Positions 27,406-35,217 of a stretch of DNA of 64,000 nt are shown here, in pieces. The number at the start of each line of letters is the position of its first letter. Positions within the stretch are counted from its first letter, which is position 1. Made by a program: the position numbers and the translations under genes. The DNA is from Acidihalobacter sp. GTDB taxonomy: Bacteria > Pseudomonadota > Gammaproteobacteria > DSM-5130 > Acidihalobacteraceae. The DNA is taken from positions 1-64,000 of the forward strand of contig JALUXU010000063.1 of NCBI GenBank assembly GCA_027013225.1, read 5' to 3'. The notes under the pieces are model-generated. The model did not search any database. It saw only the letters and a program-made list of their open reading frames with translations, and was not told the DNA's origin.

Positions 27406-28638
27406 TCATGTAATCCAGGCATTACTGGGATAGCCGTAGCGTTCCCAGGTGCCGGTCACACCCTTGTCCGTGACAACGATGCGATCCACCCATTTCACTG
27501 ATTTATATCCATACATGGGAGGCACCACCAAGCGGATGGGATAGCCGCCTTCACGCGGCAGTGGTGCGCCGTTGATACGCCAAGCGAGGATCACGCCAGG
27601 AAGACTGGCTTGTTCCAGCGTAAGTTCATCCACATACGTCCCGTCGGCGGAATGAAAAATCAGATGGGTCGCGGAGGATTGGGTGCCGGCTAGCGTGAGC
27701 AAGGTATTGAGCCGCATGCCCGTCCAGAGTACGTCCGGCACGCTCCAGCCGGTAACGCAAGTAAAAGTGCGCCGCACCGACACCATCCCAAGGGCTTCCA
27801 GTTCTTTCAGGCTGAGCGAAAGTGGCCGTTCCACCAGCCCCTCCACCCGCAGGCGGTAGGTGGCGGGGTCTATGGTGGGGTAACTTCCGGTGAAAGTGTA
27901 ATAAGCGGGGAATACCGGCGCTCGCGGGACGTGTGGCGTGCCTGCGGCAGGGTTGGGGGGCGCGCTTTCGGCGGCGCGCAGGGTTGCGCTGCGGCGCAGG
28001 CGGGCATTGCCCAGCAGGCTCAGGGTGCCGGTGGCCAGCCCGCCCAGCCCAAGAAGTCCTAGCACGCTGCTGCGGCGGCGATAGTCGAAACGTGCGTTCA
28101 GCGGATGCTGCTGCTGAAAGGAGAATAGGCGCAGCAAGGCGTGGAAGCCGATCCAGGCAAACCATATCCAGGCGGCCCAGCCGTGGATGCCGAACGCCAC
28201 CGCATCCCAGCTGCGGGGGAAGCGGCCGGGCAGCCACAAGGCGAAGCCGGTGAGCGCCACCAGAGCGCTGAGCAAGCCGGTGATCAGCCAGTCGATGCGC
28301 CGCGCCCGCCGCGGCCTGCCGATCGCTCCCAGCGCCGCGGCCAGCAACAGCGCCGCAAATGCGATGCCCAGCCACACATGCAGGTTTTTCATGAGGCGTA
28401 GCCAGGGGATGAGGATAGCGTGCCAGGGTGGGTAATAGAGCGCCACGCCGCTGACCATCAGCAGCGGGAAGGCCAGGATCAAAAAGCCATGCGTGAGCGC
28501 CAGTGGGCGCGGCCAGCGGCCGTGCCGCAGCACGGCGCCCAGCGCCGGCCAGTGACGCACCAGCGCGCCGCGCTCAAACAGCACGGCGGCCAGCAGCAGC
28601 AAAGGAATGGATGCGAAAAGCCACAGCGGTGAGGGCAT
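27406..28638 (-). CDS. Cytochrome b561-like membrane domain fused to a SUOX/YedY-type molybdopterin domain
   Basis: A 410-residue fusion. Residues 1-175 hold five hydrophobic segments with histidines fit for haem b (His50, His87, His152, His166). Residues 187-210 are a sixth segment, preceded by RRR and reading SSVLGLLGLGG, like a twin-arginine signal. Residues about 240-410 form an oxidoreductase molybdopterin-binding domain with TFTCVTGWSV, where Cys294 would bind molybdenum, and GYPIRLVVPPMYGYKSVKW. It combines what MsrP (YedY) and MsrQ (YedZ) do as two proteins. ATG 28638 has AAGAGG upstream. The substrate is unknown. Confidence 0.85.
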   Translation of the reverse strand: MPSPLWLFASIPLLLLAAVLFERGALVRHWPALGAVLRHGRWPRPLALTHGFLILAFPLLMVSGVALYYPPWHAILIPWLRLMKNLHVWLGIAFAALLLAAALGAIGRPRRARRIDWLITGLLSALVALTGFALWLPGRFPRSWDAVAFGIHGWAAWIWFAWIGFHALLRLFSFQQQHPLNARFDYRRRSSVLGLLGLGGLATGTLSLLGNARLRRSATLRAAESAPPNPAAGTPHVPRAPVFPAYYTFTGSYPTIDPATYRLRVEGLVERPLSLSLKELEALGMVSVRRTFTCVTGWSVPDVLWTGMRLNTLLTLAGTQSSATHLIFHSADGTYVDELTLEQASLPGVILAWRINGAPLPREGGYPIRLVVPPMYGYKSVKWVDRIVVTDKGVTGTWERYGYPSNAWIT

Positions 28639-28969
28639 GTCGTTGCCTCTTGAAGGGTGGGTGGGTAAACCGGCGCAGGCTATGAGATCGTGATCACGTA
28701 TACGCCAACACCCGGAGCGGAAGAATATTCCCCATCTGCCGAATGCATGTCTGTCACGGACAGGCGGCATTTGAGCGCTTGCTTAGCTAATGCCTAAAGT
28801 GTCCATATCGATCTTTTATTTGGCCCATCTTGGGCAATGGGGAGGCCATGATTTTGTTTGGGTTGCAGCGTTTCAGGTTCGGTCTTCTGGCCTGGTTGGG
28901 CTCGCCAACGGGTTCTTGTGCAGGCCGGACGAAATCACGTTTCCCATGGCAACGAAAGGAGAAAACCGC

Positions 28970-29176
28970 ATGCATCAGATCAACCACGCAGAACTGATCC
29001 TTCCCTTCTGGGCCGCTCTGATGGCGGAAGACCTGCTGGCCGAGGAAGCCATGCAACGGATAGAACTGGGCGAGCTGGAGCTGTTACGCTTTCGGGTGGA
29101 GCGCTTCGAACGGCTCGCCATCGCCGCCCGCCTGATCGAGCGCAAACTGCCATTCGATGCCCGTATCCATCGCTAG
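28970..29176 (+). CDS. Small hypothetical protein
   Basis: A 68-residue, strongly helical and charged protein (LMAEDLLAEEAMQRIELGEL, then RFRVERFERLAIAARLIERK). I do not recognise a family. The reading frame has a good AAGGAGAA ribosome-binding site at 28956-28963 directly before the ATG, which is the main reason to accept it. No signal peptide or membrane segment. It stands alone on the plus strand between two minus-strand genes. Confidence 0.5.
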   Translation: MHQINHAELILPFWAALMAEDLLAEEAMQRIELGELELLRFRVERFERLAIAARLIERKLPFDARIHR

Positions 29177-29324
29177 AAAGCGCCTTTGCCAGGGCAGATC
29201 GCCGTTTTGCGCGAGGCGGAGGAATTGCGTCAGTAGGCGCGGCGCTTGCGGTGGCGGCGCGTGCATTGCAGGGCAAAGAAGGCCGGTCATGACCGAACAC
29301 AAGGGGCAATAGCATAGCCAGATT

Positions 29325-29350
29325 CGGAAAAGTGGCGGGTTTTTCCCGCC
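29325..29350 (-). terminator. Probable terminator of the MscS gene
   Basis: A perfect 6-bp GC stem (29334-29339 with 29345-29350) and 5-nt loop. Read on the minus strand, a TTTT run follows the stem after 2 nt. It lies about 63 nt beyond the MscS stop. The rest of 29177-29412 shows no gene I can support. Confidence 0.45.
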
Positions 29351-29412
29351 GCTGCGATCGGCCGTCTGCCTGGTTGCTGCCGTTGGTTTTGCCTTTGTTG
29401 TTCGTCCTGGCC

Positions 29413-30258
29413 TCAGCCGCTCGCTGCCGGCTTCGTCTGCAGGTGAACATCCATCTGCGGATAGGGGATGTTGATGCCTTCGGCGTCGAAGCGGGTCTTC
29501 AGGGTTTCCAGCAGGTCGCAGCGGGTATTCCAGTAATCCGAGGCTGCGACCCACGGACGTATGAACAGGTTGACGCTGCTATCGCCTAGATCCATCACCC
29601 CCCAAGTGGCGGCGGGATCTTTCAATATCCGTTCGTCAGCAGCGAGCACCGACTCGATCACCTGCTTGGCCTTGCGGATGTCGTCGTCATAACCGATGCC
29701 GATCACTAGATCGATGCGGCGGGTATCGCGCGCCGAGTAATTGGTGATGACGCCGTTGTAGATATGCCCGTTGGGCACTGTGATCTCACGGTTGTCGGGC
29801 GTGCGCAACACCGAATTGAACACGCGGATGTGTTCCACCACGCCGGTGACGCCCCCGGCCTCGACGAAATCCCCCGATTTGAACGGGCGGAACACCAGCA
29901 GCAGCACGCCGGCGGCGAAATTGGAAAGCGAGCTTTGCAGGGCCAGACCGACAGCCAGACCGGCGGCACCCAAAATCGCGATCAGCGAAGTGGTCTGCAC
30001 CCCGAGCTGTCCCAGCGCAATGATGACCACCACCACCCGAAGCAGGATTCTGAGGATGGAGTCGAGGAAGCGCACCAGCATGGAATCCATGCGTGCTGCG
30101 GAAAGTGCCTTGGCTGTTAAACGGGTGACCACGCCCGTCAGCCATAGACCTATGAAGAGTATTGCTAACGCTGCCGCTAGCTTGAATCCCCAGGGAATGC
30201 CGTATTCCTGAGCAAGCACATGCCAGTTGAGATTGCCTTGATCGAAGAGTTTATTCAC
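29413..30258 (-). CDS. mscS: Small-conductance mechanosensitive channel
   Basis: An inner-membrane channel that opens under membrane tension and releases solutes in osmotic downshock. The 281-residue protein has three hydrophobic segments. The pore helix region is GAAGLAVGLALQSSLSNFAAGVLL in essence (glycine-alanine packing as in E. coli TM3), followed by LLVFRPFKSGDFVE and VPNGHIYNGVITNYS of the beta domain. GTG 30258 is preferred because AAGGG lies 5 nt upstream; a GTG seven codons earlier (30279) has no site. Confidence 0.93.
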   Translation of the reverse strand: MNKLFDQGNLNWHVLAQEYGIPWGFKLAAALAILFIGLWLTGVVTRLTAKALSAARMDSMLVRFLDSILRILLRVVVVIIALGQLGVQTTSLIAILGAAGLAVGLALQSSLSNFAAGVLLLVFRPFKSGDFVEAGGVTGVVEHIRVFNSVLRTPDNREITVPNGHIYNGVITNYSARDTRRIDLVIGIGYDDDIRKAKQVIESVLAADERILKDPAATWGVMDLGDSSVNLFIRPWVAASDYWNTRCDLLETLKTRFDAEGINIPYPQMDVHLQTKPAASG

Positions 30259-30467
30259 GGATGCCCTTTTGATATTCACTCATTATATTGGAATTTAGAA
30301 TGTTAATTGACGGTCAGCTATTCATGTTGAATTTTTCCCTTGGTCAGCGTGCCGAACAACTGCCAGATGCGCCTGCCCGGATGTATCGGAGTTGCGCGCC
30401 TCTCGATTGACTGGGGCTGCGGCAATGAAATATTATGACACATAGTGCAGCGCCTAAGACAGGCGGC

Positions 30468-30473
30468 TAGAAT
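30468..30473 (+). promoter_or_regulatory. Candidate -10 element of ffs
   Basis: TAGAAT lies 8 bp before the start of the 4.5S RNA. No good -35 box is seen at 16-18 bp (GTGCAG at best). Apart from ffs and this element, the 30280-30616 gap shows nothing else. Confidence 0.35.
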
Positions 30474-30481
30474 TCGTTTAT

Positions 30482-30591
30482 GGTGGCTCGTATCGGTTCC
30501 CCGCGACGATACGCTGTGAACCCCGCCAGGCCCGGAAGGGAGCAACGGCAGCAGCGAACTCGTGCGCCGGGGAGGGCTGGTACGGGCCGCC
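30482..30591 (+). ncRNA. ffs: 4.5S signal recognition particle RNA
   Basis: The RNA core of the signal recognition particle, which binds Ffh. A rod-like hairpin of about 110 nt has GGTGGCTCG (30482-30490) pairing with CGGGCCGCC at the 3' end. The conserved SRP core is clear: CAGGCCCGGAAGGGAGCA on one side and GCAGC...CGTGCGCCGGG on the other, with the GGAA tetraloop. A six-T run (30596-30601) after CCC makes the closing stem a likely terminator. It precedes dnaX, a common gammaproteobacterial neighbourhood. Confidence 0.95.
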
Positions 30592-30616
30592 TCCCTTTTT
30601 TAGGGACTTCCTTCCG

Positions 30617-32299
30617 TTGAGCGTTACATTGAGCTACCAAGCCCTCGCACGCAAATGGCGTCCCCGCCGCTTCGACGAACTGGTCGGACAAGCTCCGGTG
30701 CGTCGTGCCTTGATCAACGCGCTCGACAGCGGGCGGATCCACCCGGCTTATCTGTTTACCGGCACGCGTGGAGTAGGCAAGACCACGCTTGCGCGCCTGT
30801 TGGCGAAGTGCCTCAATTGCGAACAGGGCGTGAGTTCCACCCCTTGTGGAGAATGCCGCTCCTGCCGCGAGATCGATGAGGGGCGCTTCATCGACTTGAT
30901 CGAAGTGGATGCGGCCTCCCGCACCAAAGTCGAGGATACGCGGGAGTTACTGGAAAACGTGCAATATGCTCCAGTCCATGGGCGCTACAAGGTCTATCTC
31001 ATCGACGAAGTGCATATGCTTTCCGGGCATAGCTTCAATGCGCTGTTGAAAACACTCGAAGAACCGCCAGCGCATGTTCAATTTTTGCTTGCCACAACCG
31101 ATCCGCAAAAGCTTCCGGCCACGATTCTGTCGCGCTGCGTGCAGTTCGCCCTCAGGCGGATTTCCGATGAGGACATCGCCCAGCATCTGAGCCGGGTTCT
31201 GCAAAACGAAGGAATGAAGGGCGAACCGGGCGGCATACGGTTGCTGGCGTCCGCCGCCGATGGCAGTTTACGCGACGCCCTGAGCCTGCTCGATCAAGCT
31301 ATTGCGTTTGGTGGTGGGCAAGTGACCGAAAGCGAAGTCAGGGAAATGCTCGGCACCGTCCCCCGTGAGGCAGTATTCCCTTTGTTGCATGCTCTGGCTA
31401 AAAGAGACGGAGCAAGGCTCATGGCGGCGGTGAAGCCGCTGGATGAGATGGCTGCGGACTATTTCTTGGTGCTTGCGGAACTGCTCACTGTGTTGCATCG
31501 CGTGGCATTGCTTCAGCTGGTTCCTTCGGCTTTGCAGGAAGAATCATCTGAATTGCATGCTCTTGCCGCCGAATTTTCGCCGCAGGACGTGCAACTCTTT
31601 TACCAGATCATTCTTATCGGCCGCCGTGATTTGCCGTTCGCCGCCGATCCTCGGAGCGGATTTGAGATGATTCTTTTGCGGATGCTGGCCTTTCAACCGG
31701 CGGGGGATGAAGTGATTGATCCCGGTCATCCGCCGAAAGGGCGAGACGTGCTTCCAAAGTCCTCATCGCAACCTGCTTTTTCGCTTTCTTTAAAAGATGA
31801 GCAAAACCGTGGTTCGAAAGGGCATAAAGGCGAAGCTCCCCCAACGCCAAGTTTTCCATCTGAAGAAACAGGGCAAACCAACGATGCTATTGCGGACACT
31901 CTGGATTGGGCTGGCCGGCTTTCTCTGTTGAAATTGCGAGGTCTGACGGCTGAGCTGGCCAGCCATTGCGTGCTTGAATCGATCGATGGCGGCCGATATC
32001 GCCTGAGTCTGGCGCGAAAATTCGAAGGATTGCTCACGGAGACGAGCAAAAAACGTTTGACTGAAGCCTTAGCCAAGCTTGATGGTCAATCCGTTCGCCT
32101 TGAATTTCGCGTTGTCGAGGAAAATGAGGATACGCCTGCAGCACAACGTGAGCGCGAAGCGGCCAGGAATCGGATGGAAGCGGAGAAGGCGATAGAAAAC
32201 GATGTGCTGGTCGGCGCCTTGAAAGAACGATTCAATGGGAAGATCATTCCCGGTTCGATTGAAGCCGTTTCCGATGAAGAACGATCAAAACAGAGGTAA
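30617..32299 (+). CDS. dnaX: DNA polymerase III tau (and possibly gamma) subunit
   Basis: The clamp-loader ATPase that loads the sliding clamp and ties the replisome together. The 560-residue protein has Walker A GTRGVGKT (49-56), the four-cysteine zinc module [26 protein letters not shown] and the sensor segment [11 protein letters not shown]. Domains I-III end near residue 365, then a polar linker and the tau-specific C-terminus. The start is uncertain: TTG 30617 has AGGGA upstream, while TTG 30629 gives the family's usual [13 protein letters not shown] possible -1 frameshift site lies at 31789-31795. First gene of dnaX-ybaB-recR. Confidence 0.96.
   Translation: MSVTLSYQALARKWRPRRFDELVGQAPVRRALINALDSGRIHPAYLFTGTRGVGKTTLARLLAKCLNCEQGVSSTPCGECRSCREIDEGRFIDLIEVDAASRTKVEDTRELLENVQYAPVHGRYKVYLIDEVHMLSGHSFNALLKTLEEPPAHVQFLLATTDPQKLPATILSRCVQFALRRISDEDIAQHLSRVLQNEGMKGEPGGIRLLASAADGSLRDALSLLDQAIAFGGGQVTESEVREMLGTVPREAVFPLLHALAKRDGARLMAAVKPLDEMAADYFLVLAELLTVLHRVALLQLVPSALQEESSELHALAAEFSPQDVQLFYQIILIGRRDLPFAADPRSGFEMILLRMLAFQPAGDEVIDPGHPPKGRDVLPKSSSQPAFSLSLKDEQNRGSKGHKGEAPPTPSFPSEETGQTNDAIADTLDWAGRLSLLKLRGLTAELASHCVLESIDGGRYRLSLARKFEGLLTETSKKRLTEALAKLDGQSVRLEFRVVEENEDTPAAQREREAARNRMEAEKAIENDVLVGALKERFNGKIIPGSIEAVSDEERSKQR
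31789..31800 (+). promoter_or_regulatory. Possible programmed -1 frameshift site in dnaX
   Basis: The in-frame heptamer T-TTA-AAA (31789-31795) fits the X-XXY-YYZ slippery pattern. After a -1 slip the ribosome reads AGA then stops at TGA (31798-31800), giving a protein of about 394 residues, close to where gamma would end. No Shine-Dalgarno-like stimulator and only a weak downstream stem are seen. Confidence 0.35.
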
Positions 32300-32304
32300 T
32301 CAAG

Positions 32305-32628
32305 ATGAAAGGTGCGATAGGGAATTTAATGAAGCAGGCCCAGAAGATGCAGGCTGAAATGCAAAAGGCCCAGGAAGAACTCGCTACCATGGAGGTCACC
32401 GGAGAGGCGGGTGGCGGACTGGTCAGTATCGTCATGACGGGGCGGCACGAAGCGCGACGTGTACATATCGATTCGAGTCTGCTGAGCGATGACAAAGACA
32501 TGCTGGAAGATTTGGTGGCGGCAGCAATAAATGATGCGGCCCATAAGATCGACGCTGCCACCAAGGAGCGTTTCGCCAATATGGCTGCCGGCGTCAATCT
32601 TCCGCCGGGCATGAATCTGCCCTTCTGA
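32305..32628 (+). CDS. ybaB: YbaB/EbfC family nucleoid-associated protein
   Basis: A 107-residue dimeric DNA-binding protein that helps organise the nucleoid and influences expression of many genes. The family pattern is clear: [21 protein letters not shown] coiled coil in essence, [33 protein letters not shown] and a glycine-rich, methionine-containing end. GAGGT lies 6 nt upstream of the ATG. It sits between dnaX and recR as in most proteobacteria and is almost certainly in one operon with them. Confidence 0.95.
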   Translation: MKGAIGNLMKQAQKMQAEMQKAQEELATMEVTGEAGGGLVSIVMTGRHEARRVHIDSSLLSDDKDMLEDLVAAAINDAAHKIDAATKERFANMAAGVNLPPGMNLPF

Positions 32629-32641
32629 ATGATTGCCCGGC

Positions 32642-33238
32642 ATGAGTATCACTCCACTACTCGAGCAGTTGATCGAGGCACTGAGGTGTCAACCCGGTGT
32701 CGGCCCTCGGTCCGCCAGCCGCATCGCTTTCCACCTGCTTGAGCGCGATCGGCACAAAGCATTGCATCTTGCCGAGATATTGCGCCAGGCTGTGGAGCGA
32801 CTCGGGCATTGTGAGCAGTGTCGCAATTTCAGCGAAACCCCGCTGTGCTCCATATGCTCTGATCCGCGCCGTCAATCCGATCTCCTTTGCGTGGTGGAAA
32901 ATCCGGCCCAGCTCGCCGCGATGGACCATGCTATTCATTTTCGCGGGCGTTATCATGTACTCATGGGTCGGTTGTCGCCTCTGGACGGTATCGGACCTGA
33001 GGAATTGGGCATGGACCGGCTGGAGCAGCGCTTGCGAGAGGGAGAGATCAAGGAGATGGTTTTGGCGATCAGCCCTAGCGTGGAAGGAGAAGTCACGGCG
33101 CATTACATCAGTGAGATGGCACATCCCTTCGGCGTCAGGGTGACCCGGCTGGCGCAGGGTGTGCCCATGGGAGGTGAGCTCGAATCCCTTGATAGCGGCA
33201 CTTTGACGCGAGCTTTCGAATTGCGCCGTGAATATTAA
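32642..33238 (+). CDS. recR: Recombination protein RecR
   Basis: RecR works with RecO and RecF to load RecA at gaps in single-stranded DNA. The 198-residue protein has the helix-hairpin-helix (LRCQPGVGPRSASRIAFHLL), the zinc finger CEQCRNFSETPLCSIC, and a Toprim domain with LLCVVENPAQLAAMD. A C-terminal GVPMGGELESLDSGTLTRA segment follows. ATG 32642 gives the usual start; a TTG at 32633 is in frame. It follows ybaB after 13 nt. Confidence 0.96.
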   Translation: MSITPLLEQLIEALRCQPGVGPRSASRIAFHLLERDRHKALHLAEILRQAVERLGHCEQCRNFSETPLCSICSDPRRQSDLLCVVENPAQLAAMDHAIHFRGRYHVLMGRLSPLDGIGPEELGMDRLEQRLREGEIKEMVLAISPSVEGEVTAHYISEMAHPFGVRVTRLAQGVPMGGELESLDSGTLTRAFELRREY

Positions 33239-33282
33239 CAACAGGCCGTTAAAGTATCCCTGAATATAAGGAGATGAACTCG

Positions 33283-33627
33283 ATGTCAGAGTGTTTGTTT
33301 TGCAAGATAGCCAACCGTGAGATTCCCGCCGAAATTGTGTATGAAGACAAAGACGCGGTGGTGTTTCGCGATATAAACCCGCAGGCGCCAACTCATGTGT
33401 TGATCATCCCGAGAAAACATATACCGACGCTGAATGATCTGGCGCCAGAGGATGCCGAACTGATTGGGCGCCTCCATATAGTCGCCAAGGAGGTGGCTGC
33501 ACAGGCTGGCATCGCGGAAGCGGGTTATCGGGTGGTGATCAACTGTAATGCTCAGGCCGGACAAACGGTTTTCCATCTGCATCTACATTTGCTCGGAGGA
33601 CGGGCGATGCGCTGGCCTCCCGGCTGA
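33283..33627 (+). CDS. hinT: HIT-family purine nucleoside phosphoramidase (HinT)
   Basis: HinT hydrolyses adenosine phosphoramidates such as AMP-lysine. The 114-residue protein begins CLFCKIANREIPAEIVYED and ends with the histidine triad HLHLHLLGGR (His98, His100, His102). ATG 33283 is chosen because AAGGAG (33268-33273) lies 9 nt upstream; the ATG at 33274 touches that site. Its last 89 bases overlap, on the other strand, the end of a small membrane protein gene. Confidence 0.94.
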   Translation: MSECLFCKIANREIPAEIVYEDKDAVVFRDINPQAPTHVLIIPRKHIPTLNDLAPEDAELIGRLHIVAKEVAAQAGIAEAGYRVVINCNAQAGQTVFHLHLHLLGGRAMRWPPG

Positions 33628-33859
33628 GTACTTCGCCGAGCTGAGCGAAGCGGGCATCATACCCTCGCTGGTCGATGACCTTGACGCTGAGCAGAATGGC
33701 CATGAGGACATAGCTCAACAGCGAAAGCAAACTCCATCGGAACAGAGCCTTACGCCGTGAGGATGCCCATGCGAGGCGAGGTTTGTGCGCGCCGATCAAA
33801 GCCAGCCCGAGAAACACCAGCGACAGGCCGAGGAAAAGAAGAATCAATGCATTCATCAT
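33539..33859 (-). CDS. Small membrane protein, unknown
   Basis: A 106-residue protein with two hydrophobic segments (about residues 3-23 and 42-60) separated by a basic stretch (HKPRLAWASSRRKALFRW), and a soluble tail of about 45 residues. Topology would put the short basic loop in the cytoplasm. I do not recognise a family. The gene fills an otherwise empty 235-bp gap, but its last 29 codons overlap hinT on the opposite strand, so the real stop is worth doubting. It lies just downstream of rsgA on the same strand. Confidence 0.5.
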   Translation of the reverse strand: MMNALILLFLGLSLVFLGLALIGAHKPRLAWASSRRKALFRWSLLSLLSYVLMAILLSVKVIDQRGYDARFAQLGEVLSREASASPVLRANVDADGKPFVRPEHYS

Positions 33860-33862
33860 GAG

Positions 33863-34774
33863 TCAAGAGCGCTTTGTTTCAGCGTATATTTCAAGGTAAT
33901 GGCGTAGACGTGTTGAGGTGATGCGCCCCTCATTCACGGCGAATTTAATCGCACAACCCGGTTCGGCCGTGTGCTGGCAATCATGGAACCGGCAATGGAG
34001 TGCTTCACCGGTGATTTCCGGAAATGCGACTGCCAAAGCGTTTGCTTTTGCCTGGTAAGGCGAAAAACCACGTACGCCCGGAGAATCGATTAGCTCGCCG
34101 CTGCTATCCAAGCCATAGAGTCGGGCCAGACTGGTGGCATGACAGCCCTCGCCATGCACAGCGGATAGTTGTCCGATACGAATGTCGATGTCTGGAATCA
34201 AGGCGCGTGCGAGAGATGATTTTCCAACTCCGGATTGTCCAGCGAGCAGGGTGGTTTTGCCTTGCAGGTGTTTTTCAATTTCATCGATTCCCTCGCCAGT
34301 TGCTGCGCTGACGTGAATTACAGGGAAACCCAGTCCTGTATAGAGAGCCGCCGTGCTTTCCATCAACTCGTCTCTAGCCGTTTCGAGTAAATCGACTTTG
34401 TTAATCACAATGACCGCTTCGGAGGGCATGGCGGCGATCGCGGCGAGATAGCGGTCTATCATCCGCAAGTCGGGTGCGGGGCAGGGTGCGATTACGATCA
34501 GCACCTGATCAATATTTGCTGCCGTTGCCAGCGGGCGGCCCCGATGGTTGGGACGCAGCAGGATGTTTTTTCTAGGCCTGAGGCCGACAACGACGCGTTT
34601 CTCTTGCGAATGGTCTTCGAAGTTAACAAAATCTCCGCACACGGCGGCGCGCAGATGAGGAGGCTGATCTTTGGCTAGATTGCGGCGCGCCACTGCTCTT
34701 CGCAACTCTCCGTCGCCCATTCTTAGAATCAGTTCCGCCCCGAAGCGGGCAGCGACCCGCGCGACTTCGTTCAC
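33863..34774 (-). CDS. rsgA: Ribosome small subunit-dependent GTPase
   Basis: RsgA is a late 30S assembly GTPase. The 303-residue protein has an OB-fold region near the N-terminus and a circularly permuted GTPase order: G4 INKVDLL, then G1 GQSGVGKSSL, then G3 DSPGVRGF. The zinc motif CRFHDCQHTAEPGC closes it. GTG 34774 overlaps the stop of the dehydratase gene (GTGA), giving translational coupling. The frame is open further upstream but that part is inside the dehydratase gene. The N-terminus is shorter than in E. coli, which is common. Confidence 0.93.
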   Translation of the reverse strand: MNEVARVAARFGAELILRMGDGELRRAVARRNLAKDQPPHLRAAVCGDFVNFEDHSQEKRVVVGLRPRKNILLRPNHRGRPLATAANIDQVLIVIAPCPAPDLRMIDRYLAAIAAMPSEAVIVINKVDLLETARDELMESTAALYTGLGFPVIHVSAATGEGIDEIEKHLQGKTTLLAGQSGVGKSSLARALIPDIDIRIGQLSAVHGEGCHATSLARLYGLDSSGELIDSPGVRGFSPYQAKANALAVAFPEITGEALHCRFHDCQHTAEPGCAIKFAVNEGRITSTRLRHYLEIYAETKRS

Positions 34775-35118
34775 GCAACCAGCTCGTCGACTTTGGCGGC
34801 ACAAATAAAGTCGTTTTCCGAAAGGCCGTCGATGGCATGGGTGCTGTATTTTACTTGGCAATAGTTATAACCGGCCTCAAGATCGGGATGATGATTCTCG
34901 CGATGAGCGATCCAGGCACAGGCATTGACAAAAGCCATGGTTTCAAAAAAGTTGGCGAAATTAAAAACGCGCGTTATCTCCTTGGAATCCTCAGAAAGCG
35001 TCCAACCGGAATGCAATTGTTTCATCAGTTCCAGGATTTTGGCGCGATCCAAAGGCGCTATGACTCCTTCGCAAGGTTTGCATTTTTTGGTAGTCAGTTC
35101 ACAGTGCGCTTCAGTCAT
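34771..35118 (-). CDS. phhB: Pterin-4a-carbinolamine dehydratase
   Basis: Dehydrates 4a-hydroxytetrahydropterin, regenerating pterin cofactor after aromatic hydroxylation; some bacterial members have other, less clear roles. The 115-residue protein has GWTLSEDSKEITRVFNF, IAHRENHHPDLEAGYNYCQV with the conserved His-His-Pro, and THAIDGLSENDF. AAGGAG lies 8 nt before the ATG. No phenylalanine hydroxylase gene is in the window. It overlaps rsgA by 4 nt. Confidence 0.93.
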   Translation of the reverse strand: MTEAHCELTTKKCKPCEGVIAPLDRAKILELMKQLHSGWTLSEDSKEITRVFNFANFFETMAFVNACAWIAHRENHHPDLEAGYNYCQVKYSTHAIDGLSENDFICAAKVDELVA

Positions 35119-35217
35119 TGCGATATCTCCTTGACTCTTACTTTATCAGCGACCGGATGAGCGGGTCGTACCCCTGGGCTAGGGAGCTGCCGCCAGAGTT
35201 GATGGGTTCGTGGCGCA

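Noticed and set aside
32046-32057. A run C-AAA-AAA-C in dnaX as the frameshift site
   Set aside because: The P-site codon cannot re-pair well after a -1 slip, and the position is near the end of tau, far past where gamma should end.
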